From Topomyia yanbarensis (Eukaryota; Arthropoda; Insecta; Diptera; Culicidae), in the NCBI RefSeq assembly GCF_030247195.1, contig NC_080670.1, positions 44,282,194 through 44,346,193 on the forward strand: a stretch of 64,000 nucleotides of DNA, read 5' to 3'. A program made the translations under genes and the position numbers. Below, piece after piece: positions 35,148 to 45,364 of this stretch (positions are counted from its first letter, which is position 1; every line of letters begins with the position of its first letter). Under the pieces are notes generated by a model, which saw nothing but the letters and a program-made list of their open reading frames with translations, did no database searches and was not told the origin of the DNA.

Positions 35148-37755
35148 TCGGAAAATTCGATATTGCAAACAGTCGCACATCCGCGTCGGAATTAGTCATC
35201 GGAAATCGACGTAAGAAAATACGACGTCAAAAATTCGATGGCGGTAATCCGAGGTCGGAAATTCGATAGTGCAAAACGAAACTCCGATGCCGGAATTTCA
35301 ATGTTGACATTGACATTCTACGTCGGTAATCCGACGTCGTTATTCCGACATCGGAAGTTCAACGTCAGAAATTCGACATCAGAAATTCAATGTCGGTAAT
35401 CGGACGTCGAAAATTTGACGTCGGAAATTCGACATCGGCAGTCCGATATTGGAAGTGCAACGTCGGTAATTCGATGTCGGAAATCAAACGTCTGAAATTT
35501 GATGGCGCAAACGCGACGTTAGAAATCCGAGATTCGACGTAGAAAATTTAACGTTGCACATGCGACGTCAGAAATTCGACGTAGGTAATCCGACATGCCG
35601 GAAATTTGACGTCGGAAATTCGATATGTATTTGTATTTAACAATTTAAGTCCAACTGACACTGAGTCTTAATGAACTAAACTGCAAATAATTAACCTAAA
35701 AGGTAACAAACGGTTTAGAAACTATGCAGAACCAATGACGAAGTCGAAGATGTCGGCAAAATCGTTGAAGCGACGGATCATCGCTAATATCGGGCTGTGT
35801 TGCGCATTTTAGTCTGTAGCAGTGTTCTAGGACGAAGGTTTGCAAGATTGAATTGCCGACGTAGGAATTCCGATGGTGGATATCCGAAGTCGTACTTCCT
35901 ACGTCGAATTTGCGAAGTTGGAGTTCCGGTGTCCAATTGCCGACAACGAGATTCCGACGTCGAACTACTGAGTCGGATTTCCGACGCCGAGGTTGTGACA
36001 TGTAATTTCCGAATCTAAGACATCGGAATTCCGACATCAAAATTCTAACTCGGATTTCCGCCGTCGGCTTTGCGATATCGGAGTTCCGATATCGAATGTA
36101 CAACGTCGGGTTTGCGACATTGAATTCTAACTTCGGATTTCTGAGACGTTTTCACAGATTGTACATGATTAAAATTGGTTTTTAAATCACTACCGTATAA
36201 CTCCCTCAATGTCCGACGTTGAATTTCCGCCGTCGGAATTCTAACCGGAATTCTAACTCGGATTTCCAACGTCGGATTTGCGACATCGAATTTCCGACAT
36301 CGAACGCAGTCGGTATTCGTCGGAATTCTAGTTCGGGTTTCCGACGTCCAATGTCAGAAATCCAACGTCGGGAATCCGAGTTAGAAGTCCGACGTCGGAA
36401 CTCCGATATCGTAACTTCGACGTAGGAACCCCAACAGATATCCGTCGTCGGAGATTCGATGTCGCATACCTGACGTCAGAGATTGAGGTGGAATACCGAA
36501 ATCGGAATTCCGATGTCGGAAATTCCACGCCTTCACTCCGACGTCGGAAATCCGACATATTTGACGTCGAAACTCGTCATCAGAAATCCGACGTCGGTAA
36601 TTAACAGCGAATTTCCGACGTCGGATTTGCGACATAGGATTTCCGACGTCGGATATCTGTTGGATTTCCTACGTCGGACTTCCGACGTCGATTTTCCGGC
36701 ATCGTAACGTTGGAAATCCGAATTAGAATTCCGACGAATTCAACGTCAGAAATTCGATATTGGAAATCTGAGTTAGAATTACGATATCGGAATTCCAACA
36801 GCTGAGATTCGGCTACGGAAATTCAACGTCGTAAATCCGACGTCGGAAATTGAGGCAGTTAGATATTTAAAAACCAATTTGAATAATGTACAATCTGTGA
36901 AAACGTCTCAGAAGTCCGAAGTTGGAATTCGATGTCACAAACCCGAGCTAGAATTTTGACGTCGGAATATTCTAGGCTCTTTAGGAAATTCAATATCGAA
37001 AACTCGATGTCGGAAATTACATGTCGGAACCCAGACGTAGGAAATCCGACTTAGAAGTTCGACATCGAAATTTCGTTGTCAGTTATTGGACGCCGGAAAT
37101 TCGGCTTCGGAAATTCGACGTAGGAAGTTGGACATCGGAAATCCGACGTAGAAAAATTGACGTCGTGAATACGACGTAGGAAATTCGGCGTTTGGAATTC
37201 GACATCGGAGATCGGACATCGCTATACCGACGTCGGAAATTCAATGTTGCAAACCCGACGTCGGAAATTCGAAGTCGATTATAACTTGGATTTCCGATAT
37301 CGGGTTTGCGACATCAAATTTTCGGCGTCGGATTTCGTCGATGTTGTGAAAAATTTGACGTCGGAAATCCTAGTTAGAAGACCGACATTGAAATTTATGT
37401 TTCGGAAATTCGACGTCGAAGTCCGACTTCGCAAATTCGACGTAGGAAATTCGGCACCGAAAATCCGCCGTCGGAATTCAATGTCGATGTCGCAAACCCG
37501 ACGTCGAAAATCCAGGTTAGAAGTCCTACGTCGGAATTCCGATGTCGAAAATTCAACTTAGGAAATTCGACATCGAAAATTCGACGTCGGAAATGTTGTT
37601 TGAGGGAGCTATACACCGAAAGTATTTTAAAATCCAATTTGAATCAAATACACACATTTGTGAAAACGTCTCAAAAGTCTAAAGTTAGAATTCGATGTCG
37701 CAAACACGACATCGGAAATACTACATTCGATGTCGTAAATTCGATGCAATCCCAA
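35148..37755. repeat. Array of degenerate GACGTC palindromes
   Basis: For about 2.6 kb the DNA is almost entirely variants of TTCCGACGTCGGAA, mostly spaced 12-17 bp and read as GACGTCGGAAATTC or its complement. Exact TCCGACGTCGGA occurs at 36388, 36537, 36614, 36642 and 36836. A longer unit carrying GAAAACGTCTCA, an AAACCAATTT-like box and GAGG is present inverted at about 36120-36235 and direct at about 36850-36935 and 37595-37690 (direct copies about 763 bp apart). A LINE tail is inserted at 35626-35838. Open frames here give low-complexity RRRNSDV-type products and are not genes. Confidence 0.9.
35626..35838 (-). pseudogene. CR1-like LINE tail inserted in the array
   Basis: On the minus strand the DNA encodes SPILAMIRRFNDFADIFDF, parallel to SPIIAMDRRFNEFAEHFHF at the C-terminus of the CR1-like copy ending at 51327. 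It is followed by the same 3-prime UTR words (AGGTTAATTATTT, CAGTTTAGTTCA, TAAGACT, GTCAGTTG) and an AAATACAAATAC tail. It is a heavily 5-prime-truncated insertion of about 210 bp. Confidence 0.88.
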
Positions 37756-39118
37756 CTTTCTGTAGGAGCGAAAAAGTATTTTTTTTTGTAAGGGGATATA
37801 TTATCCGGTCTCCTGTAATAGCTTGGCCAGCTATATTGCTACGCCCCCGCACTGATGAGGCACATGTAAAATTTGACCCTTTTTTCCTTGTGGGAAACCA
37901 ATATTTCATTTGTCACCGCCGGTCCCGACGGTGTTTATCGTAAAGCAAATTATGCAATTCAATTTCAGTTGCATTCCGCCACCAGCTGTCAGTCGTTATT
38001 CCTCGAGTGGCCATTTATTCCGTACCATCTGGTTCGGGGAAGTGTACAAAAAGAAAAAAAAAACTAGTTCCCATATTCTTCGAACGTTGGTCTAGCGGAC
38101 ATTTGCCAATCGAAATGAACTTTCAATGGAGAATGGTGGAAATGACATTTGCCCCATTCCACTCCCTTCCTTAAGGTTCGGGAAATCGAGCGATGTAAGG
38201 AAATGTTGCTTTATCGACTTATTTTATTGACGTCTCTAGACTCTTATACGGACAGAATTATAAATAGAATGCCTTCATTTTCAGCATAATCTTATCCTCA
38301 AATCGTGTGCTTGTCTATTTGAAAATCGTGAATTAGAGAATAAGAGCTAGGGAAAATAAAATATTTTTCCACTCAATTTCTTTCGACTGTCTTATCTTAT
38401 TGCGAGTGTATTTTAATCTCGTTACCGCTCGACAAATCCCTTCGGAAGTTAATGGAGGTGTCAATTTCGCATCCAATTGCAAGTGACTTTCGGCTTCTGC
38501 TGTGCCCGGAACAGAAGCAAAACTTGCCCGGCAGACTTTCGCGACGTGATCCAAATTAATACCATTTTCCCCGAGTACTTTCGTTTTCTTCGAAAAAAAT
38601 AAAAAAAAACGCCCGGATTGTTTCATTCTTCCGCAGAAATTCGATTTCGACTCGCGCCGACAATGGAACGAAAAAGCGGACTAAAGTGAACGAGCAGCCA
38701 CCCTCGTCAGTTGCCAGCCATCAAAGCTCGAGGATTTTCGGATTTCCCACTGGAAAAAGATTTTCCCGGATTTCCGCGAAGGAAATCTACTACCCGATCT
38801 CCGGCTCATACAGTTTACTCCAAGATACCACCCGTAGGCCTGATGCAGCATTGATAGGTGGTTGTGGGGGGGAGGGACTACCAACAGGCTAACTTTGAGT
38901 GTTTTTTTTCTGCTCGGATTTCTGCCGACCCTGTTTATCAATTCAACCGGAGGTCAGTTTTCCGATCCTTCCGGGAAGAAAAGGTTTCTTCATCCACCAG
39001 CACAGTGGAAGGGTGCTATACAATTTCTATTGTCGCGAATGGCGTTTGACGACTGCCCGGTCAAATGAATTCAGCCGTGGAAAATGCCCGCTGGTTTTTT
39101 CGCGTGTGGAATAAGTTG
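37756..39118. other. Unassigned DNA, partly GC-rich
   Basis: No gene supported. The segment 38640-39118 is more GC-rich than its surroundings and could be host exonic or regulatory DNA, but no frame is recognisable. Confidence 0.35.
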
Positions 39119-39120
39119 TA

Positions 39121-39564
39121 CACTGGAAATAATGCATACGATAAAACCGTATAAAATTAAGCATCACTTTCATGTTCTTTTTCATGTTAAAAAGGAAATC
39201 AAAGGATTTCCTTTCGAATTTCACAAGGAAATTCATTAAAACACATTTCATGTGGACTTTCAAATAATACTAGAACAAATTCCACGTGAATATGACATAT
39301 TTTTCCATTGAAGTAATGCTATATGTAAATCTATAGACAAAACAAAGTGACATTCACGTGGAATTCATTTGGAACTTTTTTCAGTGGTTTTTCTTATGAT
39401 GTTGATGTGCTTTCATACAATGTTCCCATGAATTTCATTTGAAAACCATATTTCACAAACTCGATTAGATATTGATATGGCGAGCGTGTGAATTTCATGT
39501 GTTTGAGGATTGAATTAATGCAATCGATTTCCACATGATGTTGACGTGTTTAATTTTTTCAGTG
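39121..39564. mobile_element. TA-flanked CACTG MITE
   Basis: TA then CACTGGAAAT at the left, and TTTTTTCAGTG then TA at the right. The interior is rich in TTCACGTGGAATT and CATGTGGA words on both strands. The ends fit a Tc1/mariner-type MITE. The terminal repeat is short, so confidence is moderate. Confidence 0.7.
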
Positions 39565-39566
39565 TA

Positions 39567-40914
39567 GTTAATTGGTCGAAAGTTTAAACATGTAAATTCA
39601 TTTTCTTGAGACAATCATCTGTAGAAAGTATTTTGAAAAAATCATGTTGATAGAAATTTAAACAAAAAATAGTCGCCATAATTTCGTGAATAATCTTTAG
39701 GTGTTTTATTTAGACTTATAATATAATTTCATCTTTCTAGAACTTGTTCTCACTAGCCTTATGCAGCACCAATTTACAAGTAAAACTTTCTTGAAAAATG
39801 GCACCAAACATGTACTGTTTGTAATCCTTTATTTTTCTTCCACACTCGCCACATATTTCATGATGTCTTTCTACCACAAGCTACACGAGAATGATTTTAT
39901 GTTTATTACACTTTCCCCCATGTCAGCACCGGTGGTAAAATTTTAACTCAACCGGCACAAGTCTCCCCTTCACCCAAGCAGCTTTATGACTCCCGAAGGT
40001 GCGAGAAACATTTTTCACACTCAGTCAAGAGATTTGATTTGCTACAATGTAGCAATTAGGATATTCTTCTGCCGGAATTTACTAGCTTTTCTCATCAGAA
40101 GAAAACACCACGATTAATTAAGCAGCATTGCATTTTCTTCATCAGATGATGTCTGGAAACCGAAAAAAAGCTGTTTCGCAATTCTCCTTCAAAGAAATCT
40201 TTGTCCCACGAACTACTTTCCAAGAAAACCGGGCAATATCTACTTTGTTCGCAAGCCGGGAACCGGGCACAACAAGAAAAGCATTCACTGTCCTTTCGCA
40301 AAAAAAAATAACCGCCGCCGCGCTGAAGTAGCCGAAAAAGATAAGCATCTAATTCATTCTAGCGGGTGCTGCAATGTAGGTATACAATCCTTTTCATTCT
40401 TGGCATGAGTGGGTCTGAATGGATAATATTCCGTTCGTTATTACAAGGAACACAAGCTAAAGAGCTCTAGTGTTTTTTTGCTGTTTTATTGCCGCACGGT
40501 TCAGTGATCCAAGCCGCTCTCGCTTCTCTGCCGGATGCTGGTTAGACACTTATGCTTGCGGATTGCAACCGTGCGTAGCAGGAAATTATTCTTTGTTTCG
40601 CTTCTACATATGTTTGTGGCGCCTCCGCAAGTCGTTCTGTTTGGATCATTTACCTTGCCTTGGTTGGGGGCGGTTCTACGGCATCGCTGGTTATAATGTC
40701 TTCCGAGCAACGTTAAGTCCGATAACGTTTCCCCATTAAATAACTTAATCACAACATTTTCATGAGGCGTTATGATGGCCGTATTTTTTTTTTTTTTTTT
40801 TTTGAACACTCAACTGATGAGTTTGATGAAAAATCATTTTAACACCTAATAATTCATTTATTTGGTTTTTAGACGGAAGTTCCAATACCTTATTTAAGAG
40901 TTTTTTTATTTCTC
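39567..40914. other. Unassigned DNA
   Basis: No gene supported. A poly-T run of about 20 lies at 40784-40803 and a GC-rich patch at 40490-40730. Confidence 0.35.
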
Positions 40915-41127
40915 TTTGGTGGTATCCAAGGGGAAAAACTGATCGAACTGGAGAGTGAAGCCAAAGTAATTATGAGAAGAAAAAAAATCCCCCAGAGGCG
41001 AGATTCGAACCCGCGACCTAAGTCTCAAAGGTTGCAGGTTGGAATCTCGCCTCTGGAGGATTTTTCACATAATAGCTTCGGCTTCGCTCAACATTTCGAA
41101 CAGTTTTTCCCGTTGGATACCAACAAA
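40915..41127. repeat. Head-to-head palindrome with tRNA-like B boxes
   Basis: The left arm 40915-41019 and right arm 41029-41127 are reverse complements with scattered mismatches around a 9-base loop (AAGTCTCAA). Each arm ends at the centre with a tRNA T-arm-like sequence: GGTCGCGGGTTCGAATCTCG on the minus strand for the left arm and GGTTGCAGGTTGGAATCTCG on the plus strand for the right. The first carries the RNA polymerase III B box GGTTCGAATC. No A box or full cloverleaf was found, so it is called a tRNA- or SINE-derived palindrome and not a tRNA gene. Confidence 0.8.
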
Positions 41128-41504
41128 AAATCCCCATTTTAACAGAACATCGGGAGTCTTCCGCGAAGGGTTGTTCAAATTAGCAGCAGTGATTTGGACA
41201 AACATAAATATATATACTACGAGAATCTTTAAACTTTTGTATGCCTTTTTACAAACTTGCAAGCTACAGATATATTTGAAAAATCTCCGTAGCTTATTTC
41301 TAAATTAATGCCGTTATTTTGTATATTACAGATTAAATCTATTTCAGAACCAACGATATCCATTTAGAAAATCGCAAAGTTACCGACGCACGTGAAATCA
41401 ACTTCCAAGGATTTGAACCAATTTTGAGGGCATTGCTCAGCATAGCGCAGAAATGATGTTAAAACTAGATTTTTTTCCGAGTGGTCCTACTGGAGATGAA
41501 GAGC
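41128..41504. other. No feature seen
   Basis: AT-rich, no recognisable motif. Confidence 0.35.
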
Positions 41505-41701
41505 CTGGTTCTCCGAAGTGCTGTCAGAATGACTCACTACAATTGCAGACGAGACAGGAAATGTCACCCAATAAAACACTGCAAGGCCAATTGTAGCGTG
41601 TTGTGATCCTGATTGAGAAATTGAGTGGACGTGCGGGCGTAGGGACTTCACGCTCGCTTGGTAATTACTGTCAATTTGTTCGCGCTTGAGACCGTATTGA
41701 T
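41505..41701 (+). repeat. Leader and start of one tandem-module copy
   Basis: AGTGCTGTCAGAATGACTCA, CTACAATTGCAGACG, AACACTGC, AAGGCCAATTGTAGCG, GGGCGTAGGGACTTCACG and TTCGCGCTTGAGACCG match, in order, the reversed copy at 61600-61020 and the array at 5880. It is cut by the hAT-like element at 41702. Confidence 0.8.
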
Positions 41702-42003
41702 CAGGGCCAGCGTTACACTTTTAGCACGAGTGGGTAGTAAGCATAGGGTGAGGGTAATAAAATAGGGATTTGTCTCATTTTCGCAATACACACACTTGCA
41801 TTACATTTACATTAAATCACTTACAGTGTGTTTGTGTAAATGAAGTTCTTGTGCATAGATATTTTCAAATGTGTGCCCGAGATACATACGTGGCAGATTT
41901 CAAATTTATGAAAACGTCCAAAATTTCGAGTGGGTAATTACCCACTCGGTTATTTTCGAGTGAGTAGTACTACCCATACTACCCACGCTATCCGCCGGCC
42001 CTG
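41702..42003. mobile_element. hAT-like element, GAGTGGGTA motif
   Basis: Left end CAGGGCCAGCG and right end CGCCGGCCCTG are inverted. Flanks GTATTGAT (41694-41701) and GTATTCAT (42004-42011) match at 7 of 8. Internal repeats are GAGTGGGTAGTA, GAGTGGGTAATTACCCACTC and ACTACCCA. Confidence 0.85.
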
Positions 42004-42011
42004 GTATTCAT

Positions 42012-42534
42012 CAGATTGAAAGTGCAATAACGTTCACCAAGCCATCGGCCCTCCCCTAGGTTGATGGGTTTGACGGTATTGCAAACATCGTCAAGCATAT
42101 TTCGTGCATCAGTTTAAAAGAACCTCAGAGTGACCATTGCTCTTAGATGGTTATTGCATTACACCTCGATAGTGGTGCATCGAGAAGACCTAGGACTGAT
42201 GGGCCTTTGTGCCTTTCTCGTATAAAGAAAGGCTATGCAATCACTCCAAAAATCGGATTTTCAACCAAGGCTCGGAGAACCGAGTGTCATATACCATTCG
42301 ATTCGGTTTGTCGAGATCGCAAAATGTCTGTGTGTGTAATACACACTGAGTATGTAAGTGTGTGTCAAAAAATGTCACTCAATTTTCTCAGAGACAGCTT
42401 AACCGTTTTGCTCAAACTTGATTTCCATAAACTGCTGTTGAATTTTTAGTAGCTCAGACTTCTGGTTCCGGAGCTACGGGTTGAAGAGCGCGGTCACACA
42501 TCCAAAATCTGGTATCACTGTGATGTCAGAATGA
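42012..42534 (+). repeat. Dispersed repeat R, left half
   Basis: Contains GTGCCTTTCTCGTATAAAGA, AAGGCTATGCAATCACTCC, GTGTCATATACCATTCGATT, TGTCTGTGTGTG, TCAGAGACAGCTTAACCG and TTCTGGTTCCGGAGCTACGG. I recall this as an abundant non-coding repeat in Aedes-type mosquitoes (from memory, not searched). It breaks at AATGA (42530-42534) and resumes at AATGA (51328-51332). Confidence 0.75.
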
Positions 42535-43060
42535 TGTAATCCTTTTTCGTTGTTTGAATGTTGAAGGTATGAGAGTCGTTCAATAAGTGCTTAAAAATAG
42601 ATGGAAAAACACTGTTTTTGGAAATTTTCTTTTTTATTTCTCAGTTCTTTTCAGCTATACACACTTTTACAACCGTTTTTCCAAAATTTTTATCCCGTTC
42701 AAAAAATAGGATTCTGGAGGTACTCCAAATAGTCATTCGTTTGAATAATGACGTCCTCCTAGGAAGTGAATCGTCGTCCGCCAAGCCTGTCTCTTCGATT
42801 CTGGGGTGTAGTAGTGTACCCAGGTTTGCTCCACAATAACCTATCGACGAAGGAATTCGGTAGGATTGCGATGGAAGAGCGTTAACATAACCACTACACG
42901 ATTGAGTTTATTGTTTTTTATTCTCCTCTGAGCGCAAACGCGGCACTAATCTTGCCGATTTTTTTTCATGCAAAATTGAAGCGACTTTACCTTTACCTGA
43001 CACTTCAACTGGATGTCCTGAACGATAATCATCTTTTGTAGATGAGCAACCTCTTGTAAC

Positions 43061-43357
43061 CAGCGATGCCATATGTTTTTTTTGAAATGTCTGTAGAAGA
43101 ATAACTAAAATGTCTGTAAAAGTCTGTAAATGGTTGTGTAAATCCTAGTTACACTAAAATTTTATTTTAAAAACAGATTGAAAGTAGAATAGATCGAAAG
43201 TATTGTGAAGAAATCACTCGTATTCGAAAACAGTTCTTCTAGTGCAATTTTACTAAACACTATTACCCTTTTAAAAGTCTGTAGATCTCTGGCTACGTCT
43301 GTAGGAGACATCAAAAGTCTGTAAAATACAGACATGTCTGTAAATCTGGCATCGCTG
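43061..43357. mobile_element. hAT-like element, GTCTGTAAA motif
   Basis: Ends CAGCGATGCCA and TGGCATCGCTG are perfect 11-bp inverted repeats. CTTGTAAC flanks both sides exactly (43053-43060, 43358-43365), an 8-bp duplication lying across the start of the solo LTR. Internally GTCTGTAAA, GTCTGTAGA and GTCTGTAGG recur. No coding frame. Confidence 0.93.
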
Positions 43358-43537
43358 CTTGTAACCCGTCAGGGTAACAATTTAGCACTGGGTGGAAATA
43401 TACCTATTCGTTTGTACTCTCTCCGTAGAGTGTATTGTTTACGTTAAAGTTATTCTCACCGCTGTTCGATACCGTTCACATTTAGTTTTTAAATTTTTAT
43501 ATAGTTTCGCGTTTGTGAACGGTTTTGTGTAATCAGA

Positions 43538-43861
43538 TAGGGTGATGAGCCCATTTGCGCCATGTTTCTATTATCACCCTACCCATTTGAAGCCATTGGT
43601 TAGAGCAGTGTCTGCCATCTTTGTTCAACGCATTGAGTCAAATGGTAGCGCAACAATAGGGGCACTCGATTCGAGTTTTCGTTGGGCTCAAGCATGAGAA
43701 TTTTACTGTTTTCAGCGCGTTTGTTTTATTACGTTAGTTTTTAACAACGAAGCAAAGCTGTTGATGTCAATTTTCACGCATTCCATTGATTGTAGGGCGA
43801 AAAATTAACGATTTAGTGAGGCACCTTGCTTAGTATGGTGAAAATATGCACTTTACCCTAG
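43538..43861 (-). mobile_element. TA-flanked MITE, family M3 copy 2
   Basis: Opens TAGGGTGATGAGCCC and closes TTTACCCTA. Related in reverse orientation to 9543-9898. The other LTR copy has the unoccupied site (CCAGATAGGTGTAGTAAA near 26432), and here the same sequence is split as CAGATA + element + TAGGTGTAGTAA, proving a TA duplication. Confidence 0.93.
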
Positions 43862-45364
43862 GTGTAGTAATTTTTGTTTTATGTTTGTATATAAGAAACA
43901 TAGGGCTTAGATAGGCCACCGCTCTCCTCTTGCTGCAATTGAGTTCTACAAGATGACGACACGAATGAACTCATGATGAATGAAGTTCATGTTTGACAAT
44001 TCTCGGTGGTTTGTTCACTTTGTCAGTTGCGTGAGTACGAGTGCAACGGGTGCTCATCTGTTACATTCGAACTCGCGTAACTCCCATGTAAACAAACCAC
44101 CGAGTATTGTCAAACGAAGTTCATCCGGCTTATTTTGTGGGGTTATGTCGGTTGGTGTAAAACCTAATCAGTGTGCTGGATATGCTACACATAGCGATGA
44201 CAGCTATGCGGCGGTGCGGGTTTTTTGGTGTTGGTGTTTGTTTTTTTTCGTGTCGTGAGGAAGGCGGCCATCGGGTTTTTGCTAGTAAGTAACGAACCAC
44301 GGCAACGAGAAGACGTCGTCCATAATTGTCGAGATAGTTTACCGCCACCGTAACTGTGAGAGTTAAGTTTGCGCGTGCGACGGAAACAAAACCCGTCAGA
44401 AAGTGCCGGCCCGTGGTTCGGGTGCTCAGTTTTTTGTGGCGTTGGGTCGCCGGATAACGGAAGCTAATTGTCAAGGAGTCGCTCGCTTCCCCGGCTTAAC
44501 AAAAAGGACCCGTGACACCAGTACCGTTCTCACTGTGGAGGATCAGTCAAACGAGCAAAGCTCTTCTCCACAGTTAACCGTCAAAGTGAACGAAGCAGGG
44601 CGGACAAAGATTCCCCCTGGGAAGTTCACTGCGGTGACTTCCGGGATCGTTTACGGCGAGTAGACGATCCGGTGATTTATCACCACCGTCGCTAGGGAGG
44701 TTCCAACAAAGGATCCAAGCTCACCTCCCTAGCTAAAAGTCAAGGACCGCTGCCGGAGCAGCCAACGGCAAAGGAGAACGCAGCCGTTGTTGTCCCGGCC
44801 GGTCGGACGAGACCGCCCACATTTCCACCAAGCAGTAGTGACTCACCAACAGTAGCAGCAGTGATATGAAGAAAATATAAAGCCGCTAAATTTAGTTTAT
44901 TTGTTTTTTCTCTTTTTTTGTTTGTTATTATACAAAAATCCGAAATTCCGGTAGGGGCACCTAGGACGCCCTGAAAAGAAGGGTACGCCGGGCAAACAAG
45001 AACCCGAGTAGTGGGCAAACCCCGTACTTACACTCTTTTAAATGCATTCACCCTATTGTAACCCGTCGCAAACATAGGTGCAGTTGTGCCATGAACTGCA
45101 TCTAAAACGGCTTTGATTTCTTCCGGGCTTAAGCCTTTCAAATGGATATGTTTGATGACATCCCTGAACTCGCTTTTTTGATTTGTATGAACAAACAAAT
45201 GTTGTTGACTTTAATCGACGACAGAAATTGACCAACGCTGTGGATGGGCTGAAATTTTGACAGCTTTCCGATCGATAAGGTTGCTTACAAAAAAATCTAC
45301 CGACACTACGAGCGCTACCTCTTGGATTTTCTAAGGACTTGTTGAACGACCCTCGAACCACTGA

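Larger units (their letters stand above)
43055..45032 (+). repeat. Solo LTR, copy B
   Basis: Starts TGTAAC and ends CCCGTACTTACA, giving TGTAA/TTACA inverted tips. CTCT precedes the start (43051-43054) and follows the end (45033-45036), a 4-bp duplication. Removing the LTR and one CTCT restores mariner codons ..AFKRG.CSSTK, so the boundaries are confirmed by the interrupted protein. It contains two younger insertions; net length is about 1.35 kb. No internal retrotransposon sequence, hence solo. A 4-bp duplication suits Ty3/gypsy, but the superfamily is undetermined. Confidence 0.88.
42600..45190 (-). pseudogene. mariner transposase remnant, split by solo LTR
   Basis: The N-terminus lies right of the LTR: KSEFRDVIKHIHLKGLSPEE, IKAVLDAVHG, then NAFKR. 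It continues left of the LTR as GCSSTKDDYRSGHPVEVS, QTWVHYYTPESKRQAW (normally DETWVHHYTPE; the aspartate and first glutamate are changed) and FLNGIKILEKR..CV near the C-terminus. These are hallmarks of the mariner transposase (paired HTH plus DD34D core). The middle and much of the catalytic core are missing or frameshifted. Confidence 0.88.
42570..45364 (-). mobile_element. mariner element split by an LTR
   Basis: Left end TGAGAGTCGTTCAATAAGTG; right end read in reverse contains GGGTCGTTCAACAAGTCCTT. TA flanks both sides (42568-42569, 45365-45366). Removing it and one TA joins LINE sequence so that ORF1 reads through to VPKGKDTTNLS. Apart from the LTR inside it, the element is only about 820 bp against 1.3 kb for a complete mariner, so it is internally deleted. 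Confidence 0.87.

Noticed and set aside
35696..37943. Overlapping open frames with RRRNSDVGNPT-like repeats on both strands
   Set aside because: They are products of the GACGTCGGAAATTC array read in different frames; frames are short and broken and occur equally on both strands.
40990..41065. Possible tRNA gene on either strand at the 41-kb palindrome
   Set aside because: Only T-arm-like sequence is present; acceptor, D and anticodon arms are missing, so I call it a tRNA-like palindrome.
45053..45360. Reading this stretch as LINE ORF1 on the plus strand
   Set aside because: The minus strand gives an unmistakable mariner N-terminus and terminal repeat, so plus-strand frames here are shadows.
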